This document shows positions 60,213 to 64,000 of a stretch of 64,000 bases of DNA, piece after piece (position 1 is the first letter of the stretch; every line of letters starts with the position of its first letter). The notes beneath the pieces were generated by a model. The model did not search any database and had not been told where the DNA came from. It saw only the letters and a program-made list of their open reading frames with translations. This stretch comes from Otis tarda (taxonomy: Eukaryota; Chordata; Aves; Otidiformes; Otididae): NCBI GenBank assembly GCA_026413225.1, contig CM048572.1:4836001-4900000 (forward strand), read 5' to 3'. The translations under genes and the position numbers were made by a program.

Positions 60213-63200
60213 ATTTGTAAACAGTACATGTATTTTTCCTAATTTGCCTTTCGTTCAGGATGTTTTTAAGATGAAGAAATAGGCAAATAATTTCTTCCTC
60301 AAAAAAAAAGCAAATCTATGAAGTGAAATATAGGGACCCTTTAAGAAGTGCTCCATCTGACTGGATATACTTTTAAAATATCCTAAGAGGACAAGGATGT
60401 GCCTCTATGGCAATAACATCCACTGGTTTGAGTGCTCATGCTTTCGTAGTCAGAAAAGGAATAAAGTTTTCTCTGGTGCAGGTGATAACTGAATCTCTTC
60501 CATATGGGGCATACCAGGACCCACCTAAACATGTCAGGAGAGCTGTCACATGCTGCTGCCAGGAACCTGGGCTGAAATCCTGAAAAGGATTTTCAACCTG
60601 TCTTCTGGTGGGATTCTTCATTCTGATGGAAGGAGAGAGAGAGTGCAGTTAAATACATGGACTAAAAGGACTCAGATATTTTCCTTAAGAGATGCCTTGA
60701 GAACTTCTCATCATGAAGACAAAATCAGTAGGTCTTTAGACCTAATGAACTGCAGCTCTGCTGTGTGGGCTTTAGGTGGCTGCATATTCATGAATTAACT
60801 GGTGATTCCTACAACAGCTGATAAAAAGGTTTGAGACAGTGGAAGGCTTCAGAGGCTGGTATTTGAATCCAGCAAAGAATACAGACCAAAGAGAACGGAT
60901 CCTCTTGGTCACACTTATTCTTGTTAGGCTCTGAAGTTTATAGTCTTACGTTTATAAACACTTGCTCTCTGTCTCTCAGTCTTCTGAGCTTACAGCCACA
61001 AGTAAGCAAACAGCTTCAGCAGGACAGTGAAGACCAATTGACCACAAAGCAGAATGACAGAGCGGCCATTCAGAAACACCAGACACTACAGTGGCATGAT
61101 AGAGATGTTGTTCGGAAAACCACTGTTAGAGTATGGAATGCTAGTTGTTCTTGTAATAATTTTAATGAGGTGTTAGGTTGCTATTTTTTGGTATGTAGAA
61201 CTCCTCCTTTTAAATGCTACCTTAGGTTTTTCATAAGCTGGAAAAAGATATATAAGATGACAGAGAAAAAGAGGATTAAGCGTAAACTTAGGGTCATTAA
61301 TACCATTAATTTGCTTGTTGTAGAACTGTTTTTGGAAATCCTTTTAAAGGTTGCCTTGAAGGATTTAATTAAGATTGTTTTAATTCTGTCTTGTGTTTAA
61401 ATCCAGTCACAAAATAGGCTTCACCAGATCTATCTATACATATTTTGTTATCTCCTCTCTAAGGTATTACAGAAGATCTTGTAGCTGATTTAAAAAATTT
61501 AGACCTTTGATCTGCTCTGAGAAGGCTTACTTTTCGTGTGCCATCTTTACTGAAGGCTGTCCATCAGTGGCTGTAAGTTAGTGACAACAGTGATCATTGC
61601 TTGGTGTTAGGTTGCTGACTTCTGATTTGAGTCACTTGGGTTCTCATATTCTGTGCAGGCAGATGGGAAACTTGAAATACCTCTCCATCAGAGGATTGTC
61701 TGCTTGTAGTAGGTTAATTTTGAATGGCTTACAAATATGACCATCATTCTTGTGCTTCTTTGATGTTTAGCCACTAGGATGTTGCAATCCTCTATTCCCA
61801 AGCAGGTGTGACAGATCGGCAGTCAGTTTGTTTTGTTGGTGTATGAGTGGAAGTTAAAAAAAAAAAAAAATATGGAGGGTGTTGCAGAAAATCATGCATT
61901 TACTGCTTTAGTTCTTGGAAATTCTGTTAGTATTGTGAACGCTGAAGTCATTAGGTTGGTGTAGACTCTACTGAGTTAACTAAGTGCAAATCAGTTTCAT
62001 TTTAGAAAAAAAAGTTTTAGCAGAAGAAATAAAACAAAAGCCAGCAAGTTTTTTTTTTTTTTTAGAGGCTAATGGTGTCACTGGTACAGTCTGACTTAGC
62101 CTGTTACTCATTAAGGCTGCCACCTGTAACCACTGATTGCAAGAAAAAGAGGCTTTGTCTACTCTGACCTTCTACCTGAGATGTTTTCTGGTAGCAGCTT
62201 CCAGGTTGGTAGCTCGGGCAGAGGGTACTCATGGTGGTGTCATTGTTAGGACTGTACAGATTGATTTTATATGGATCTTTTATTAAAAAGTATGATTTTT
62301 CTTGGCTTTAATACTTTTATGTGAGAGTTAAGATTGAAGAGATGTTGTTTGTTCACTTCTTTCACTGGCCCTATAAATGGAGGTGCTAGTATATTTTCCA
62401 GCTTCTGGTATGCCATGGTGCATGGATTGAGTCCCCTAATTTCTTAACTTTAAACTTCATCAAAGATTGCTTCCAGGTTTTGTTTCAGCTGTGGGTGAAG
62501 GTTCAAGTTTGTTGTTTTCATCCAAAAATATGTTATGGTCTATGTTTCAGACTAAAAATTTCCTGTTAAATCTGAACTCCAGTTTGTCTCCTGACCTGAA
62601 GGAAATCCTTTGGGATCCACCACATCTTTCTCACTTTTGTTCTCCACTTGTAAAGATCTTCCTCACTTTTTGCATACATTTCAGTTTAGTAGGGTAGGAA
62701 CAGGCTGTGCTTTCTCTGAACAGCACACGTTTAGAATGCCAACAAGGTATATGAACTTTCTTGTAGAAGAATACTTACTTGAAACATTTCTCCTGTGTTT
62801 GACCCAGAATCTTTCCACGCTCAATGTCTCTAGCAGTTTGCATCTGTGAATTTTATAAACTTAAAGGCGTAACATAATTCTGGGGTACCTGTTGAACTGA
62901 GCTGGGAGTTCTAGGATTAGTCAAAATTGCACTGCTACGCTGCTGTTTGGGCACGACTTTGTGTTCTACTAGATGAAAATATAGTGGGAAGGTGGCTACG
63001 TCATACCTTTCTGATTTTTGTAAGTTTAAACCTTGATCTGGACTTCAGTTAAAGGCTATGCCCAGCTGACCCCAGCTGTGGTGGCTAGAAATGCCATCCT
63101 AATGGCTCTTTATTCAGGCTACAGAAGCTGCTGTTGCAGGCAAGGCTGGTGTCCTCCTGATGTCGCTTGCCAATATGCCGTACTTTGCAGTCTTGCAAGA

Positions 63201-64000
63201 AAAGATCTTGCACCAACTTTTGCAAGAGTAGTAGGATGAAATACAATGATCTGGCTAAGTTCTGACTAGGGCAAGTGTTCTGTGTATTCAAGTTCTACAT
63301 GAAATAGCACATGAAGATGGTTTGAGGTTTTTTTTTGTGTGTTTTTTTTTGTTTTTTTTTATCCCTATCCCGAAGTGTTTGAGGCTTCCAAATGATGCCT
63401 TATTTTATCCTGATAATCAGCATGTTTCACTATTGTTTGAAGTTCTCCCTTTGTATTACTTAGCAGTTTTTCAACTATCTCTAGGATAAGGAACCTTTTG
63501 AATGAGATAATTTGCATTCTTATTTAAATTATGTGTAAATGTGTGGCTTCCTTACTTTGAAGATACTAAAAACGTCAAGGTTGTGGATTTTGCACCAGAT
63601 CTGGTCATGTGCCAACCACAATTTTAGCACCCACATTGCCTAATGACAAGCCTTTAGTGGGCAGCGACTGCAAACAGACTTGCTTGCCTTCATGCCAAAT
63701 CTGTGTATTCTGTGACCCAAAATGCTCTCTAGGTCTTGCTGAAGCACAGGCATATTAGCTCCTGCTTTGCAAGTTTTGTGTCTTTTGCTAGAACGTGAAG
63801 CTGAATTCCTAGCCTCCTCTCCGGCAAATAAAAGCACAAACAAAACAACCCCTTCCCACACTTCTGTGATGAATGAGTCTGTTGTGGGTATGCTTTTAAG
63901 AGGTGGTATGAAAACAGACTCCCGTTCCCAGTGTGGAAAAAGGGCTTTATGCCCTGAATGGCAAACGCCACTCTGACAAAGGATTAGTCAAACTTTGAAG
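60213..64000. other. Non-coding unique sequence to the window edge
   Basis: No recognisable gene. The 159-codon plus-strand frame at 60921-61400 is the longest here and has no known domain. Simple repeats are A15 (61856-61870), T15 (62049-62063) and a T/G-only tract (63326-63360). Confidence 0.5.

Noticed and set aside
60921-61400. A 159-codon plus-strand open frame
   Set aside because: The translation shows no known family and begins with a leucine/serine-rich stretch from CT-rich DNA; no supporting splice or transcript signal.
61948-61965. TTAGGTTGGTGTAGAC resembling a mariner terminal repeat
   Set aside because: A single short match without a partner inverted repeat or TA-flanked body.

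Overview
This window looks like nuclear DNA from a bird, and it is almost certainly non-coding. Three things point to a bird. There is a near full-quality 3' end of a CR1 retroposon at about 38741-38989, ending in the ATTCTATGA terminus typical of the family. A second, more decayed CR1 piece lies at about 52521-52606. The 5' part of a dispersed LTR of a kind I associate with avian endogenous retroviruses lies at about 39840-40096. CpG depletion, AT-rich composition, many T/A runs and a low interspersed-repeat load also fit a bird. The LTR makes a neoavian bird more likely than a galliform, but that is inference.

I found no protein-coding exon that I can assign to a known gene, and no rRNA, tRNA, CRISPR array or bacterial-type gene. 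The open frames (longest 185 codons) resemble no protein family I recognise and are not coupled to convincing multi-exon structure. Two of them are antisense readings of CR1. The window is best read as a gene desert or the inside of a very large intron.

The content is regulatory-looking. AT-rich, homeodomain-rich, low-repeat stretches that read like conserved non-coding elements occur at about 2580-2760, 6650-6790, 11330-12080, 13040-13480, 16580-16740, 18330-18760, 22740-23060, 26690-27200, 27780-28100, 36100-36520, 37900-38270, 43050-43520, 45840-46120 and 55430-55830. Several carry exact symmetrical motifs: inverted POU octamers (2632-2659), a 12-bp-arm inverted repeat (6685-6716), a palindrome made of two RUNX hexamers (11914-11930), a TAATTA palindrome (16681-16692), MARE-like palindromes (9401-9418 and 18628-18644), a forkhead-containing palindrome (26845-26861), an 11-bp-phased homeodomain pair (28028-28047) and three 11-bp-phased TTTTGGAAAA copies (46850-46881). 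Such a landscape is typical around developmental transcription-factor genes, but the target gene cannot be read from this window.

The rest is unique sequence with simple repeats: homopurine and homopyrimidine tracts, A/C- or T/G-only tracts, a roughly 52-bp tandem duplication at 20234-20328, a 22-bp one at 44601-44641, and two small CpG-rich patches at 11160-11263 and 50502-50586. Calls of conserved elements rest on composition and motif density only; no alignment was possible.
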